This document shows, in pieces, positions 1 through 9,907 of a DNA stretch of 64,000 nt. The position numbers and the translations under genes are program-made. Every line of letters begins with the position of its first letter. The first letter of the stretch is position 1. The stretch is from Roridomyces roridus (taxonomy: Eukaryota > Basidiomycota > Agaricomycetes > Agaricales > Mycenaceae): assembly GCA_029378245.1 (NCBI GenBank), contig JARKIF010000001.1:806001-870000 (forward strand). The letters are read 5' to 3'. The notes under the pieces were generated by a model. That model did no database searches and was not told the origin of the DNA. It saw nothing but the letters and a program-made list of their open reading frames with translations.

Positions 1-295
1 AAACCATCAATACCCTAATCAGTGATCATCATTGATCGGGCGGGTCTTGTCTCAACCCCTGCTTGGTACTCCACTCTCCCCTGCATTTAAACCCCTACCG
101 GTCTCGATCGCCCCTGCTCCTACCCCCTACCTCCTCGTACCTAATTCGATCATGTAGTATATATACCCGTCTACAGTCTCAGTACTGTAGACGAATCTAG
201 TCTATTCTCCCTACGGCTTGCTCTACCTCTTGAGTCTCGTCTGCTGCTCTTCGCTCGGTCGCCTCGTTCGTTGCCGACTAGAACCCGACTTAGCC
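1..295 (+). repeat. LTR-like repeat, copy 1 (window edge)
   Basis: Contains a TATA-like run (about 155-166), a perfect 8-bp-arm hairpin (169-192, arms GTCTACAG/CTGTAGAC), the string GTCTATTCTCC (about 200-210), and ends with GAACCCGAC at 281-289. The same order of TATA run, hairpin, GTCTATTCTCC and GAACCCGAC recurs at 2050-2156. This order suits the U3/R/U5 part of an LTR with a primer-binding-like end, but no element body is seen. The left part lies outside the window. Confidence 0.4.
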
Positions 296-1483
296 CTAGG
301 TGCTGACAAGTATGATGAACTGAGCATTTGAACTCAGGAGATATACAGTCACGAGGGCGATGAGGGCGGAGGAGTAAGTTGCCGCGGACTCGAGGAATAT
401 TATCTGTCCACCAGATCAGTTCGAATTCTAGACGGACGTGGTTCGAAATTCGTGCGGACCAAAGCTGAATACACCAAACTGTTTCCAGAGCTGGATTTGT
501 GAATTGCCATACGGGTTCTCAGGATACGGTATGCAATCAAGACTAGATAAGGATGAGCTATTGAGGCGTGGGCTTGGAAGAAATGGAAAAGCGTACTGGT
601 GCAGACAACATTTGTACTGAGAGTCATGCAGATAAAACTTGTGACCCATGGAACGAGTGCCACCAGAAAAATTCCTCCTTCCCGAGTCCGGAGAAACGCG
701 TGAGTTGTGGCGTATCCCACCACTGCATCAATGAGAAATCTGTGACGGAGAGCTAGCGGCAATCGGCGGCTAGCTAGTTCCGGCACAGAGAGGGATTGTT
801 CGGACAAGGTGAGTGTCGTAGGGTTTCTGGTATTCGAATCTCTACCTAGCTAACTACGGACTACAGCTTTATATACTACGGGTGCGATCGGAAACAAGGA
901 GGTAAATTACGTGCCAAGGAATGTGGTGCGACGGCTCCGCCGTCGCGTCGAGTCGATAACGATAGTCGGGGAGCTAAAATAATCAGTAGATAATCAAGAG
1001 GAAAAATATCCGTTACAAAATCAGACTGGTATTTTTGAACGTTTAAGCCAGACGCACCTCCGGTGGCAAGCCATAACAGGCAGGGCAGTACGACGATAAA
1101 CCATTTCCGATTCCATACAATGTAGCACCGATAAATCTGCGCATTTTGGTGAGCAGGGATGACGCCGAGGCCACAGCGACTTACAACAAAAAAGTCTCCG
1201 GTCAGAGTCAAAGTGACATAGACGGCTGTTTTGGCTGCTTGTAGAGGATTCGACACGTCGGCATAATATAGAAGAGCTCCATCCGGGGAGTCAAGGAATG
1301 CGTCCATCGCACGAACAATATCAATTATCCAATGCTGTAGCTCACTCAGGACAGCAGAATACAGCGGAAAGATGACTTACATACCACCAACGACAAGAGC
1401 CACAAAAGGCATAACGTGGGGAGCAGCAGAGGGTTTCGACCGATTCGTTTCGTGTAAATGATTCTGAGCGTCACGCCAAACAT
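296..1483 (-). CDS. Seven-transmembrane-type integral membrane protein, six exons, 5' end unresolved
   Basis: Reads as a basidiomycete multi-pass membrane protein of unknown function. Exons I can join in phase: 1483(or earlier)-1385, 1334-1185, 1136-1058, 722-597, 542-475, 403-296. Introns are 50, 48, 335, 54 and 71 nt, all GT-AG. Diagnostic strings are MFGVTLRIIYTKR, DAFLDSPDG, YYADVSNPLQAAKTAVYV, IYRCYIVWNRKW, PWVTSFICMTLSTNV and FLESAATYS, typical of the 7-TM hypothetical proteins common in Agaricomycetes. The third intron is about six times longer than the others, which may mean an old insertion. The protein ends with SSNAQ and 10 more residues; relatives usually run further, so the C-terminus may be cut where the LTR-like repeat begins. 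The true start lies upstream of 1483 and I could not place it. Family membership is from memory of the pattern. Confidence 0.6.
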
Positions 1484-1707
1484 GACAGTGAATATGCCTG
1501 TGAGGCGTTATGTCATGAAACCAGCGCTTGCCGACTGATCCGGTGATGCCATCACCGCCATCAGTTACGGATCACGAGATTCATTATCATCAACAAACGT
1601 ACGTTCGGTCCACGCACGACAAGTCCTTCCTTGAGAGATGGATGTCACCCGCCTGAACAAGGAGTGGGTAGTCCCAGAGGAACTACCACTCGGATACGAG
1701 GGCAGCA

Positions 1708-1905
1708 GTACATGCCCGGCGCGGGAAGGGTTGCTAGGACAGAACCCGACGCGCAGTGTCGGAACCCGACGAGGGGTTCCAAACACATGTCACCCAGTGA
1801 AGGTACAGAAGTACATGCCCGGCGTAACATGGGTTCTTGGTATAGAACCCATCGCGCAGTGTTAGAACCCGACGAGGGGGGAAACACATGTCAACCAGTG
1901 ATCCC
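1708..1905 (+). repeat. Two-unit tandem repeat, period about 103 bp
   Basis: Unit 1 starts at 1708 and unit 2 at 1811, both with GTACATGCCCGGCG. Both carry GAACCCGACGAGG and end with AACACATGTCA and CCAGTGA. The units have diverged but stay collinear. The GAACCCGAC core links them to the LTR-like repeats at 281 and 2148, so they may be part of the same mobile sequence. No coding content is seen. Confidence 0.6.
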
Positions 1906-2039
1906 TCGGCAAGGGATCATGATGCATATTAGGGGAGGACGATCGTGGTTACACACAGGGCCACAGGGGTGGCTCCACCAGGACTCTATTGAGTCAGGAG
2001 GATATTAAGGGACAGGGTCCGATCACACAGGAGTGAACT

Positions 2040-2160
2040 CCTGACAAAGTTACTATATAATGTTGGGTAGAATCTCCTGTACAGTAGATTCTACCTCGTC
2101 TATTCTCCAGCGATACTCTGGCTTGCCGGTTCCCCCCTCTCGTCTTAGAACCCGACATCT
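2040..2160 (+). repeat. LTR-like repeat, copy 2
   Basis: Same organisation as 1-295: TATA-like run at 2052-2060, hairpin at 2068-2093 (arms TAGAATCT/AGATTCTA), GTCTATTCTCC at 2098-2108 and GAACCCGAC at 2148-2156. The hairpin arm sequences differ from copy 1 although the hairpin itself is kept, which suggests that the structure is maintained. Same orientation as copy 1. Confidence 0.4.
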
Positions 2161-2891
2161 CAGTATTCGACTTGGTCTTCATTCACATATTCGACACGAC
2201 TACTGGTCTCGCACCTGCACTACTAGTTCCCCTGTGCTCGACGACCCTGCAGCCTGAGGCCTTGCGTCTGGCCTCTTGCATTGCAGATCACACTCATTTC
2301 GTCTGGTGCTTGACTACCTCATCCCATCCCTGGTCGTGTCCGAATCACCGTCACCTTCCTGTCGTACCCGGCCGCGTTACCGAGCGTGATCCGAGCGTGA
2401 TCCGATCACCGGCATGTCGGCCTAGGCGCTGTCGTTGACACGTTAGTGTGAAAATTACCAGTTGCAAGCCGGATAGATACCCAGGTTGAAGGTTTCCAGG
2501 ATAAGTGCTATGAGCTTCATCGGATTTCAGACTCGATTGGAATGAGTGGGGAGATAACTGACCGATGCTCTGTCGAGGGGTATTCCGCTCATGGTGGGGA
2601 GTCGGCAAAAAGATGATCCTATCAGAGCACGCCAGCCTTTAAGAGCGCGGGATGGTAAAGATAGTGGCGTTCCGCGGAGAAATAGAAATGAAACGGCGGT
2701 ATTTGGATTGCGAAGTCAGCTCCAGAAGACCAGAGGAACAGATATCAACCATCCAGACGACTACATATCAAAGCCCGGGGACATCGCATTATTGGCGAAC
2801 AATTATAAGGTTTAGATCAAGATCCGAACCCGCGTGTTCCCGTTCCATCTGGATGTGGTTGGGGCCATAGGGGGAACCAACCCCGAACAAC
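2161..2891. other. No supported gene
   Basis: Short overlapping ORFs only, none with a recognisable motif. A small direct repeat GAGCGTGATCC occurs at about 2380-2403. The last five bases, ACAAC (2887-2891), are the target-site copy of the Copia element that follows. Confidence 0.5.
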
Positions 2892-3169
2892 TGTTGTAGG
2901 AGAACCGATCGTACATGTGATCATGTTCAAACACGCACCCGGGTTTTCTCATTCATATTCCACTTGCCTCAACATTCTTCCTTCCATCCTAATTACTTAT
3001 TCCACAGATCCTAATTGGTTTTCCCTATCTCTATTTCCACTCCCCTATGTGACTATGTCAACCATTGTCCTGTTTCACTTCCTACTCATTTCACATTGTA
3101 GATAAGTAGTACGTATAAATACTAACCCACCTCAATGAATATACTTCACCTGTTCTTCATCTCACAATA
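2892..3169 (+). repeat. Copia 5' LTR
   Basis: 278 bp, TGTTGTAGG to CACAATA. A TATA box (TATAAATA, 3114-3121) sits about 50 bp from the right end and is the probable retroelement promoter. The sequence just after it (GGTTATGGGCCCCGAAGC) has the look of a primer-binding site. It matches the split 3' LTR at 276 of 278 positions by eye. Confidence 0.85.
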
Positions 3170-3228
3170 GGTTATGGGCCCCGAAGCTTATTAATCCTCT
3201 GCCTCACCCGTCTCCAACATACTTCACC

Positions 3229-3311
3229 ACACACCACACCACACAGACCACAGACCACAGACTACACCACAGACCACAGACCACACAGACCACACCACAG
3301 ACCACACCACG
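3229..3311 (+). repeat. Simple CA-rich repeat in the gag leader
   Basis: A run built from CACACC and CACAGACCA units between the primer-binding region and the gag start codon. It is low complexity and non-coding. Confidence 0.7.
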
Positions 3312-3327
3312 CACATTACACACTACC

Positions 3328-4664
3328 ATGGCGCTCTCCAATGCTTCCAATCCCATCATCCATCCGGATATTCGGAAGCATTTTGACGGTAGCAACCTCA
3401 CGGCGTTCGAAACCATGATTACCCACATCCTCACCGGTCGTCATGTTGACGGATATCGTACCGGCAAGATCATTTGCCCGGACCAACCAACTGGGTTATC
3501 CATAGTGACTGCCGTCACTGATTGGTCTTCCCCAACGCCGAGTTATGCGGAGTGGATCGCCCGCGACGAATGGGTTCGATCCACGATTGCACTCAACATT
3601 GTTGATATCATCGAGCTTGGGTTGAAGGACACGGGCTCTGCAAAGGAGCTCTGGGATTCCATCATCCAGAAGTATCGTCACAAATCTACCATGGCCGTTG
3701 CCCACGCCAAGGAAAATATTGCGCAGGAGATGTACAATCCGGCGTACCCAATCGACGATCATTTCAAGCGCCACAATGTCCTTCGGCGTGCTGTCATCGA
3801 TGCCGGGGGCACGGTTTCCGACCAAGGGGGTGTCAACGGCCGAAATTCTGACACCGGGTGGGGGAGGGGGGGGTCCCCCAAGAGGGCTTAAAAAACTTTT
3901 TGACCTGCATTTCAAAAAAGTTGCAGAGGAGTGTAAAACCATCCAGAAACACAGTTCTACACCAAGGAGGTGCTTTTTACAGACTCAGGAGCAAGATTGA
4001 TGAAAATTTCTTAATTGGGCTAACATTGATGGCATCAGACTATTCTGGATGGTTTTGCACAACATAATGGCAATCCTGGCTGAGAGCTGGGTGCCCTCAT
4101 ACTCAAAATGCACTGTGTCAGTAGATCTTCACCTTTGTAGGCAACCGGTGGCTGAATTTGCAACGGGGGATCGAGCTGATTGAGATCAAAATTTGATGGC
4201 CGAGCTTATCGTGGGAAACACCTGCCCTATATGGTAGGGGAGGGGGGGGAGGGGTCCCAGTGGAGGGCTTAAAAAACTTTTTGAGTGGATATCCGTTTTT
4301 CGAAAGTTGACACCCCCTTGTTTCCGACGATGAACATATCACCAATCTTATCAAATCCCTTCCCGCATCACTCGACTACGTCAAACCGACACTCTACACC
4401 CTCACAACCATCGGGGATGTCGAGAACCTGCTTAAACTTTCGGTCAAACAGTCGGCCGCGTCTCCCGCTGATCCCTTCGCCCTCACCGTGCGGAAAGGCG
4501 GACTGGTTTGCAACAACTGCAAACGTACCGGCCACATATTCGACAATTGCTACTGGCCTGGAGGAGGGAAGGAGGGCCAATTCCCGGCCAACTTTGGTCA
4601 TCACCATGTCACTCCGACTCCGACTCACAATGCAACCATGGCGACCATTCACCGCGTACTTTAA
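3328..4664 (+). pseudogene. Copia gag (zinc-knuckle nucleocapsid), interrupted by a MITE
   Basis: Capsid/nucleocapsid protein of the Copia element. The first 165 codons (3328-3822) resemble UBN2-type Copia Gag (motifs HFDGSNL, ELWDSIIQKY). The frame resumes without loss at 4329 and ends at TAA 4662-4664. Without the insertion it would be 276 residues. The zinc knuckle is CNNCKRTGHIFDNC, a CX2CX4HX4C arrangement, about 80 residues from the end. The break at 3823-4320 is a 498-bp MITE with its 8-bp duplication, so the reading frame is destroyed only by that insertion. No pol follows; the ORF stops 26 bp before the 3' LTR. Confidence 0.8.
3823..4320. mobile_element. MITE with 8-bp TSD (hAT-like) inside gag
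   Basis: 498 bp, perfect 15-bp terminal inverted repeats CAAGGGGGTGTCAAC (3823-3837 and 4306-4320), flanked by the 8-bp duplication TTTCCGAC (3815-3822 and 4321-4328). An 8-bp duplication is characteristic of hAT (also of P) elements. Sub-terminal G-runs plus AGGGCTTAAAAAACTTTTTGA occur near both ends in the same orientation. It has no coding capacity. Confidence 0.85.
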
Positions 4665-4690
4665 CATCGTGTACGTCGGTTCTGGGGGAC

Positions 4691-5659
4691 TGTTGTAGGA
4701 GAACCGATCGTACATGTGATCATGTTCAAACACGCACCCGGGTTTTCTCATTCATATTCCACTTGCCTCAACATTCTTCCTTCCATCCTAATTACTTATT
4801 CCACAGATCCTAATTGGTTTTCCCTATCTCTATTTCCACTCCCCTATGTGACTATGTCAACCATTGCCCTGTTTCACTTCCTACTCATTTGACATTGTAG
4901 ATAAGTAGTACGTATAAATACTAATGTCGGAAAAAAACACTTTGTCTTGCAACGGCTTGATCTGGCTTTTGCCCTTTGGAGTACTTCCAAGGTCTTTGAA
5001 GTCTCGGCAGAGAGACTTTCAACCTGTCTCAAGCCACTGGAAGAGACAGTTAGGGTTCCAAGCGGTCCGAAGGTTTGCCTGCAGTTCCAAGCAGTTCCAA
5101 GCAGTTGCAGCTCAGGCAGATCAAACGCCGGATCAACTCAATCAACAGTTCAAGAGCACCATCATATTGATATAATCATTGAGAATGATCCGTCTTTGTC
5201 ACACTGGATGATAAGCTCGTTTTCTGGCACTATGCTCCAACCGGTACCTCGAACAAGCTACAAAACTCAGGTCATGACCTATGGAGTTTTGGCATGTGCA
5301 TGTATACACATGATGTAGTCACTTGTCAGCTTGGTGGAGTGAATCGGCAAGCGAGAGAGAGAGAGAGTGACTCATCAAAACCGATGTGCAATCAGTCATC
5401 TTGGTGTTCCGAACACCGTGTCTTCAGACGGCAAACTCCTATTTTTGATCGCATTTGACACGGGTGCTTGAGAGGGTTTGTAACGATGCTGCTGGTTTGA
5501 AAGCAGTTGCAAGATTCTGACCTGTGCGTAGCAAGCCACAGTTAGGATTGGAACCTTGGAACGGCTTGGAACAGGTTGCCCGCCGGTCCAAGTCAAATCA
5601 GATTTTTCCGACAAACCCACCTCAATGAATATACTTCACCTGTTCTTCATCTCACAATA
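4691..5659 (+). repeat. Copia 3' LTR, split by a 689-bp insertion
   Basis: 4691-4924 and 5614-5659 together rebuild the 278-bp LTR once the inserted element and a 2-bp duplication are removed. This arithmetic fixes the insertion boundaries independently. Confidence 0.85.
4925..5613. mobile_element. Small TIR element in the 3' LTR, 2-bp AA target duplication
   Basis: 689 bp with 11-bp inverted ends TGTCGGAAAAA and TTTTTCCGACA. Comparison with the intact 5' LTR shows only AA was duplicated. A 2-bp duplication is usual for Tc1/mariner, but those use TA, so the superfamily is uncertain. Inside there are short repeated GGTTCCAAGC-like strings and a GAGAGAGAGA run near 5350, but no transposase ORF. 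Confidence 0.8.
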
Positions 5660-5664
5660 ACAAC

Positions 5665-6151
5665 CCCGTAAACCCCGTGCTGGTGACTTGATTTCGCTGA
5701 AAGCGCCATGTGACAGCTGTGCAAAATCCTGGGTGGGTTCGCGCCAGCATGTTGAGGCAGTCATGATTCAATGCACGCGTCAGGAGAATGCCATGCACGG
5801 CAGTCAGTTGCCACACTCCGGAGAGCCCGATCCCGCCCGTTGCAAGCAGAATGCTTCTTTGATGATTGCAATGCGATTTGTTCTCCCTCCGCGCTTCTCT
5901 CATCATGAGGATTGATATAGAGGTGCAACTTACGAGAATTAATGAGACTTAATGCATTAATGCATGTTCCCTTGTCGCGGCCCAGTCCATGTAGCACATG
6001 ATGCTTTGAAAATCAAGCACGGCTCTCGACGAAGGCCCGCAACTGACGTTTCCTAAAGACAGGAAGCCAATGTTGTTGGAAATCAGAAAAGTCCTCAAAC
6101 CTATGACAACTCAATTAGGCGGAGATGCGGAGATGCGGAGCCTTTCAATTC
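5665..6151. other. No supported gene
   Basis: Only short overlapping ORFs; no motif recognised. A short AGATGCGG duplication occurs at 6123-6139. Confidence 0.4.
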
Positions 6152-7138
6152 TCACCCCATCTGAGGTCCACTAAATTTCCTGAACGTGTTTCCGAACGGA
6201 GATACAACTCGCACCAGGCCAAGCTGTTACTTAACATCTGTCATAACGTGCGTCCGTGTAATTACTTACTCGATACCAAGGCACGTACGCGGGCCCTTGG
6301 AGAACGGGACGAAGAATTGCTCCTTCGAACTCCGGTCTTGCAGCCAACACTGGGGCCAGAATTTCTGCGACTCCTCGAACATTTCGGGGTTTTCATGGAT
6401 GAAGGTTATGCCGCTCAGTGCAATAGTCTAGCCGTCCATGAGTCCCGGAATCTAGACAAGAAGTGAATGAACTTACACCAGCCGGAATACAGACGCCCGC
6501 AATAAGAGCGTCGGACGGCCCTATGTACAACTCTGGGTATCGACGTAACAACACCATGTGCAAGGCGCACTGATTCCTTAATCGCCGCCGTCTGCAGTCG
6601 TCGTAAGGAACTGGGAAATAAATAGCTGGGCGCTCCGCTCACCGGATACGGTAATTTCTCCAACGCCTGATAGTTCATCCTTGCATGAGCATCCGGCCAC
6701 TCACGATCAAGCTCTGTTCGCAGGGTACGCAGAATCCGTTCATCGCAACATGCAAGACGCCGGTAGTAACCACCTTCCCAACAGTTTCGCTGCCTGCGCC
6801 GAGAAGAGTGAGTGATTCGCCGAGAAGGGATTTCCGGGTGTTTCGCCAAATTGGCATGCAGGAAATGGTTGTCGATGGTTTCGTGGTCCGAGGTGTCCAG
6901 GTTACTCGGATTGGCAATGATGGTGTCGATATCTCGAGCGAGGAAAGCAACTAGTAGCCCATGGACATCGCTTGGGCCTGCTAGGTAAGTACTTACATTC
7001 AGAGGTGAGCGCACATCGAATTCCGCTGAATACAAGGCGTAGGATACGCGCAATTTGAGAGTCGCTTCCGTCTGACAGGAGCCAAGTAAGCGAAAGCCTT
7101 TCATAATCCAGGGAGTACGATTCGACCGCCTCAGTCAC
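6152..7138 (-). pseudogene. Cytochrome P450 C-terminal half, frameshifted
   Basis: Heme-thiolate monooxygenase remnant. In order on the minus strand: a segment with SDHETIDNH and LAKHPEIPS; the I-helix LLGAGSETVGK, but in another frame; the K-helix YQALEKLPYP then AAIKESVRLAHG with a 51-nt GT-AG intron between; ALIAGVCIPAG, again out of frame; and the heme loop FVPFSKGPRTCLGIE with its cysteine. LAWCELYL follows after a 46-nt intron, then another frame change. Fungal P450s of this kind have about 500 residues; the N-terminal half is not recognisable here. Several small indels that partly compensate one another show it is not functional, although the heme loop is intact. Sequencing error is a less likely explanation because at least three shifts are needed. 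Confidence 0.8.
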
Positions 7139-7565
7139 CTCACTTCGTAGCCACGCGGATTAGTGCCCCGCCGAAGAGAAACGGAGATGTAGCAGGCTGC
7201 AGTGGTAGTAAAGTGCAAAGTGGTGATGGTAAGGAAGAAAGCAGAGTTGATCTAATCAATCAATCATCTCGATTCTCTTTCACTTCGCCCATTTTGGACG
7301 AAACTCCGACTCACTCGGTGTCGACCAGCTCTCACTCTCCTGCAAAGACGAAGTATTCCCGCAACCTCACTACACGCGGGGGCCACATGCGATTCCGCAC
7401 CGACCGCTTTCCATCCGTGTGGCCAACAATGTTCCGGCCGACCTTTAGTTTGCCTTTAGTCTCTTACAACCAGACGCTATATAGCATTAGCTCGTACCTC
7501 GCTATTATATGCCGACCTTTGGGACATCTTCGACGTTCGCTGTCTCACACCAATGGAATGACACC
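7139..7565. other. No supported gene
   Basis: No recognisable coding sequence on either strand. Confidence 0.4.
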
Positions 7566-7688
7566 GGGGCAAAAGCCAGGGAACCTCAAAGGAGGCTTGC
7601 CTCAAAGAAGCTGATTTTCCTTTATTCAGACAAAGGAAATCAGCTTCTTTGAGGGAAGCCTATTTTTGGCTTCGCTGGCTTGTGCCCG
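7566..7688. repeat. Fold-back inverted repeat (about 57-bp arms, 8-bp loop)
   Basis: Left arm 7566-7623 and right arm 7632-7688 are inverted copies, perfect over CTCAAAGAAGCTGATTT and about 85 percent over the full length. The loop is ATTCAGAC. It could be a fold-back MITE or a strong hairpin; I see no clear target duplication. It lies beside relics of an F-box B gene. Confidence 0.7.
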
Positions 7689-7689
7689 C

Positions 7690-7870
7690 CGTGTGAAATT
7701 GCATTCGTCAATAACAAGGATTTTGCACGTTTTGTGCACCTCAGTGTCGCGTTCCCCTTCTCATGACGCTCAGAGTCAACAACTTTCAAATGCCATCTTC
7801 ACCGCTACACACACTAATGGAAGGAAGTCGCATTCGTAATGGAGTATCTCGAGTAGCATAAATATGTGTG
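7690..7870 (+). pseudogene. F-box type B relic (B0)
   Basis: 7697-7775 matches the B-gene stretch that encodes the segment around NNKVFARFVDLAIEFPF in B2: ATAACAAGG, TTTTGCACGTTT and CGTTCCCCTTCTC are shared in order. A second scrap at 7818-7836 (GGAAGGAAGTCGC) repeats the piece just before it. The frame is broken. Its place upstream of A1 on the plus strand is where the B gene of a preceding module would end, so I infer a lost module. Confidence 0.55.
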
Positions 7871-7998
7871 GATAATGACAAGGTCTTCACTCCTCCAGAG
7901 TTGTTGCCCCATCTTGACGCACAAGCCGTCCCTAGCCGGATTCTGTCCGTGGTGAGTACTCGAAGTTCGAAACATGGAAGGAAAGAAGTACCTAAGTA

Positions 7999-9267
7999 TC
8001 AGGAGGAACAGAGCATGTTCGGGCGATCCTCTAGCGAAATGTGAATATTCATCCCTTCTTCCAACAATTCTCGGAAAAAAGTCAGATCATCCGTCAGACT
8101 CGGAGGATCGTCCCAGCGATAGATCGTGAAACAGACGGTTTTGAGCCTGCTACGACGAACCGACAGGACACCCGCGAGTGCCGTCAACATGTCGGTGTAA
8201 CTCGTGGCACCGATAATTTCGTCAAGTTGGAGCGTTTCGAGGTTTGGGACGAGGTGTGGGTTACGCGCCAAAAAGTTGAGCAACGCCTCCACAAACGAGG
8301 GTTCCGGAAGCAGGCATTCAAAACATGTGAGATTTGGCATGAGGGCCATGGGCTCTGTGAAGCTGTCTTCATCCGAACTTCCGCAAAGCTCGAGCGTCCG
8401 CAAAGGCGGAGATGCTTGGTGCAGGAAGGAGATGAAACTCTCTGTGAAGAGAGCTTCCGTCGACACACACAGAGTTTCTAGCCCGGGGGTGGAAACCCAG
8501 TTCATACCGTCGAAATCATCCTCGGAATGAGTTAGATGACGCAGGCGGGGAAGAACGAGTGTTTCGGGTTCCTCCTGAATGATGTTGTCCCGGAATGAGA
8601 TATTTTGCAGGAAGATTTCGGTTATATTGGGCGCAAGACGCAGAAGTCGATGAAACGAAAGCCAGAAACATTTTACACCGCCGACACACCTAATCTCCAG
8701 CGTTCGGAGACGGGGAAGCTCCACCTGAGGTTGAGCTCCCCCGAGGAAGTCGTAGTATTCATCCACGAGATCATCCGTCTTGTCAAAAGAAATGACCAGG
8801 GATTCGAGCTGCGCGGAATGGTGCTGAATGGGACGGGCAATCACCGAGTCAAAGACTCCTCTAAGGGAAATCTGCAACGGGCGACTCCCGGTGCGCCGAA
8901 GCCACGTCTTCAAGAACTGCTCGAATCCTCTTTCGCGAGGAAAGAAAATACCGATCGAGACCCATAGGGCAGGAGTGGAAGCTGCAATATCGGTCCAGGC
9001 GTGACAGACATTGAGGAAGAGCAGAGGGGCAAGATGGGGTTTAGGTCGAGGGTATTCTCGAGGGTAATCTCGGGATCGGAGTGGCAGACATTGCAGAAAG
9101 ATATCGGAGGAAATCTCGAGCGGCAGACGCGCAATTGGATCGCGTACAGCGTTAAGCTGTTGCTGGAGAAGGCTTCTGCTGCTCTCGAGCTTCTTCAGCA
9201 CATCCTTCTGCCGCTGGATTTCGTGGGAAACCTGGGCGAGCTGCGCCTCGATTGCTTGGGTGGACAT
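7999..9267 (-). CDS. F-box protein type A, copy A1 (422 aa)
   Basis: Probable substrate-recruiting subunit of an SCF (Skp1-cullin-F-box) ubiquitin ligase, acting in nucleus or cytosol. Residues 1-40 are a predicted coiled coil (heptads around IQRQKDVLKKLESS). The F-box begins near residue 43 (IARLPLEISSDIFLQCLPL). The remainder, with regularly spaced leucines (LRTLEIRC, LRTLELCG), looks like degenerate LRRs. It is a single exon and is uninterrupted. The start MSTQAIEAQ is shared by A4 and A5, which supports it. It is divergent from B1 with 640 bp between the start codons. The substrate is unknown; such genes are numerous in Agaricomycetes and often lineage-specific. Confidence 0.8.
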   Translation of the reverse strand: MSTQAIEAQLAQVSHEIQRQKDVLKKLESSRSLLQQQLNAVRDPIARLPLEISSDIFLQCLPLRSRDYPREYPRPKPHLAPLLFLNVCHAWTDIAASTPALWVSIGIFFPRERGFEQFLKTWLRRTGSRPLQISLRGVFDSVIARPIQHHSAQLESLVISFDKTDDLVDEYYDFLGGAQPQVELPRLRTLEIRCVGGVKCFWLSFHRLLRLAPNITEIFLQNISFRDNIIQEEPETLVLPRLRHLTHSEDDFDGMNWVSTPGLETLCVSTEALFTESFISFLHQASPPLRTLELCGSSDEDSFTEPMALMPNLTCFECLLPEPSFVEALLNFLARNPHLVPNLETLQLDEIIGATSYTDMLTALAGVLSVRRSRLKTVCFTIYRWDDPPSLTDDLTFFRELLEEGMNIHISLEDRPNMLCSS

Positions 9268-9781
9268 GGCTTGGGGCTACCAGGTACAAGCAGCGGTGAG
9301 CGTCTATCGGATTTCTTAGGATGGGAGGCCTACAGTAGTTTACTGCGTGCTTCCGAAGCTGTAGCCTGAGACGCGTTCGAATTCGCAAGAACTTGGGAGT
9401 CGATTTCGTCTGAGGGAGCCGGGTCAGTCTTCCAGCCAGCATGACGTTCACGATTCACACTTCGCGGATTGATTTCTACGAGAAAAGAGCGGAGACAAGA
9501 GAGTTGCAGATACAGCAGTGCTTTGGTAGTGGTGGTAAGAACCAAGTCGAATTGATCTAAATCAAGCGGCATCGCTTGCTCTTTACCACTCTTCGCTTGG
9601 CCCAAATCTCAGCTCTTTCGACAGTGCTACAAACTCAGAGCGCACCAGATCGCCATATTGCGGCTCTCCTTTCAGTCCTAGCGTTGCCACGTCGCCCGAG
9701 ACTCGCATTCCTCGCTGTCGCCGCGACCGTCGACTTTCGTGGCACCAGCTTGAGTGGGCTTGAGCATTCTCAACTTTTTGA

Positions 9782-9792
9782 GCGATAAAAGA
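9782..9792 (+). promoter_or_regulatory. TATA-like element of B1
   Basis: GCGATAAAAGA, about 120 bp before the B1 start. The same string (CGATAAAAGA, 13791-13800) lies 152 bp before the B2 start. Conservation between paralogous promoters suggests a core promoter role. Confidence 0.4.
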
Positions 9793-9907
9793 GGCCTGAA
9801 GGTACTGTACGCTGACCCGAACCCGCCTCTTCACACTTGTCTTTGACCTGTGAGCCCAGCCTTCACATACCCGGACACCCGGCCGTTTGCTCATTTTCGC
9901 GCACAGC

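Larger units (their letters stand above)
2892..5659 (+). mobile_element. Copia-type LTR retrotransposon, gag only, with two nested insertions
   Basis: LTRs of 278 bp (5' LTR 2892-3169; 3' LTR 4691-5659 once its insertion is removed) flank a gag-like ORF. Target-site duplication is ACAAC on both sides (2887-2891 and 5660-5664). The LTRs start TGTTG and end CAATA. Comparing them by eye I find two substitutions in 278 bp, so the insertion is young. No protease, integrase, RT or RNase H is present, so the copy is internally deleted and can move only with help from another element. A purine-rich TCTGGGGGAC precedes the 3' LTR as a polypurine tract. Confidence 0.85.

Noticed and set aside
3229..3311. 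CRISPR-like array from repeated CACAGACCA units
   Set aside because: Eukaryotic simple repeat with no spacers of constant length.
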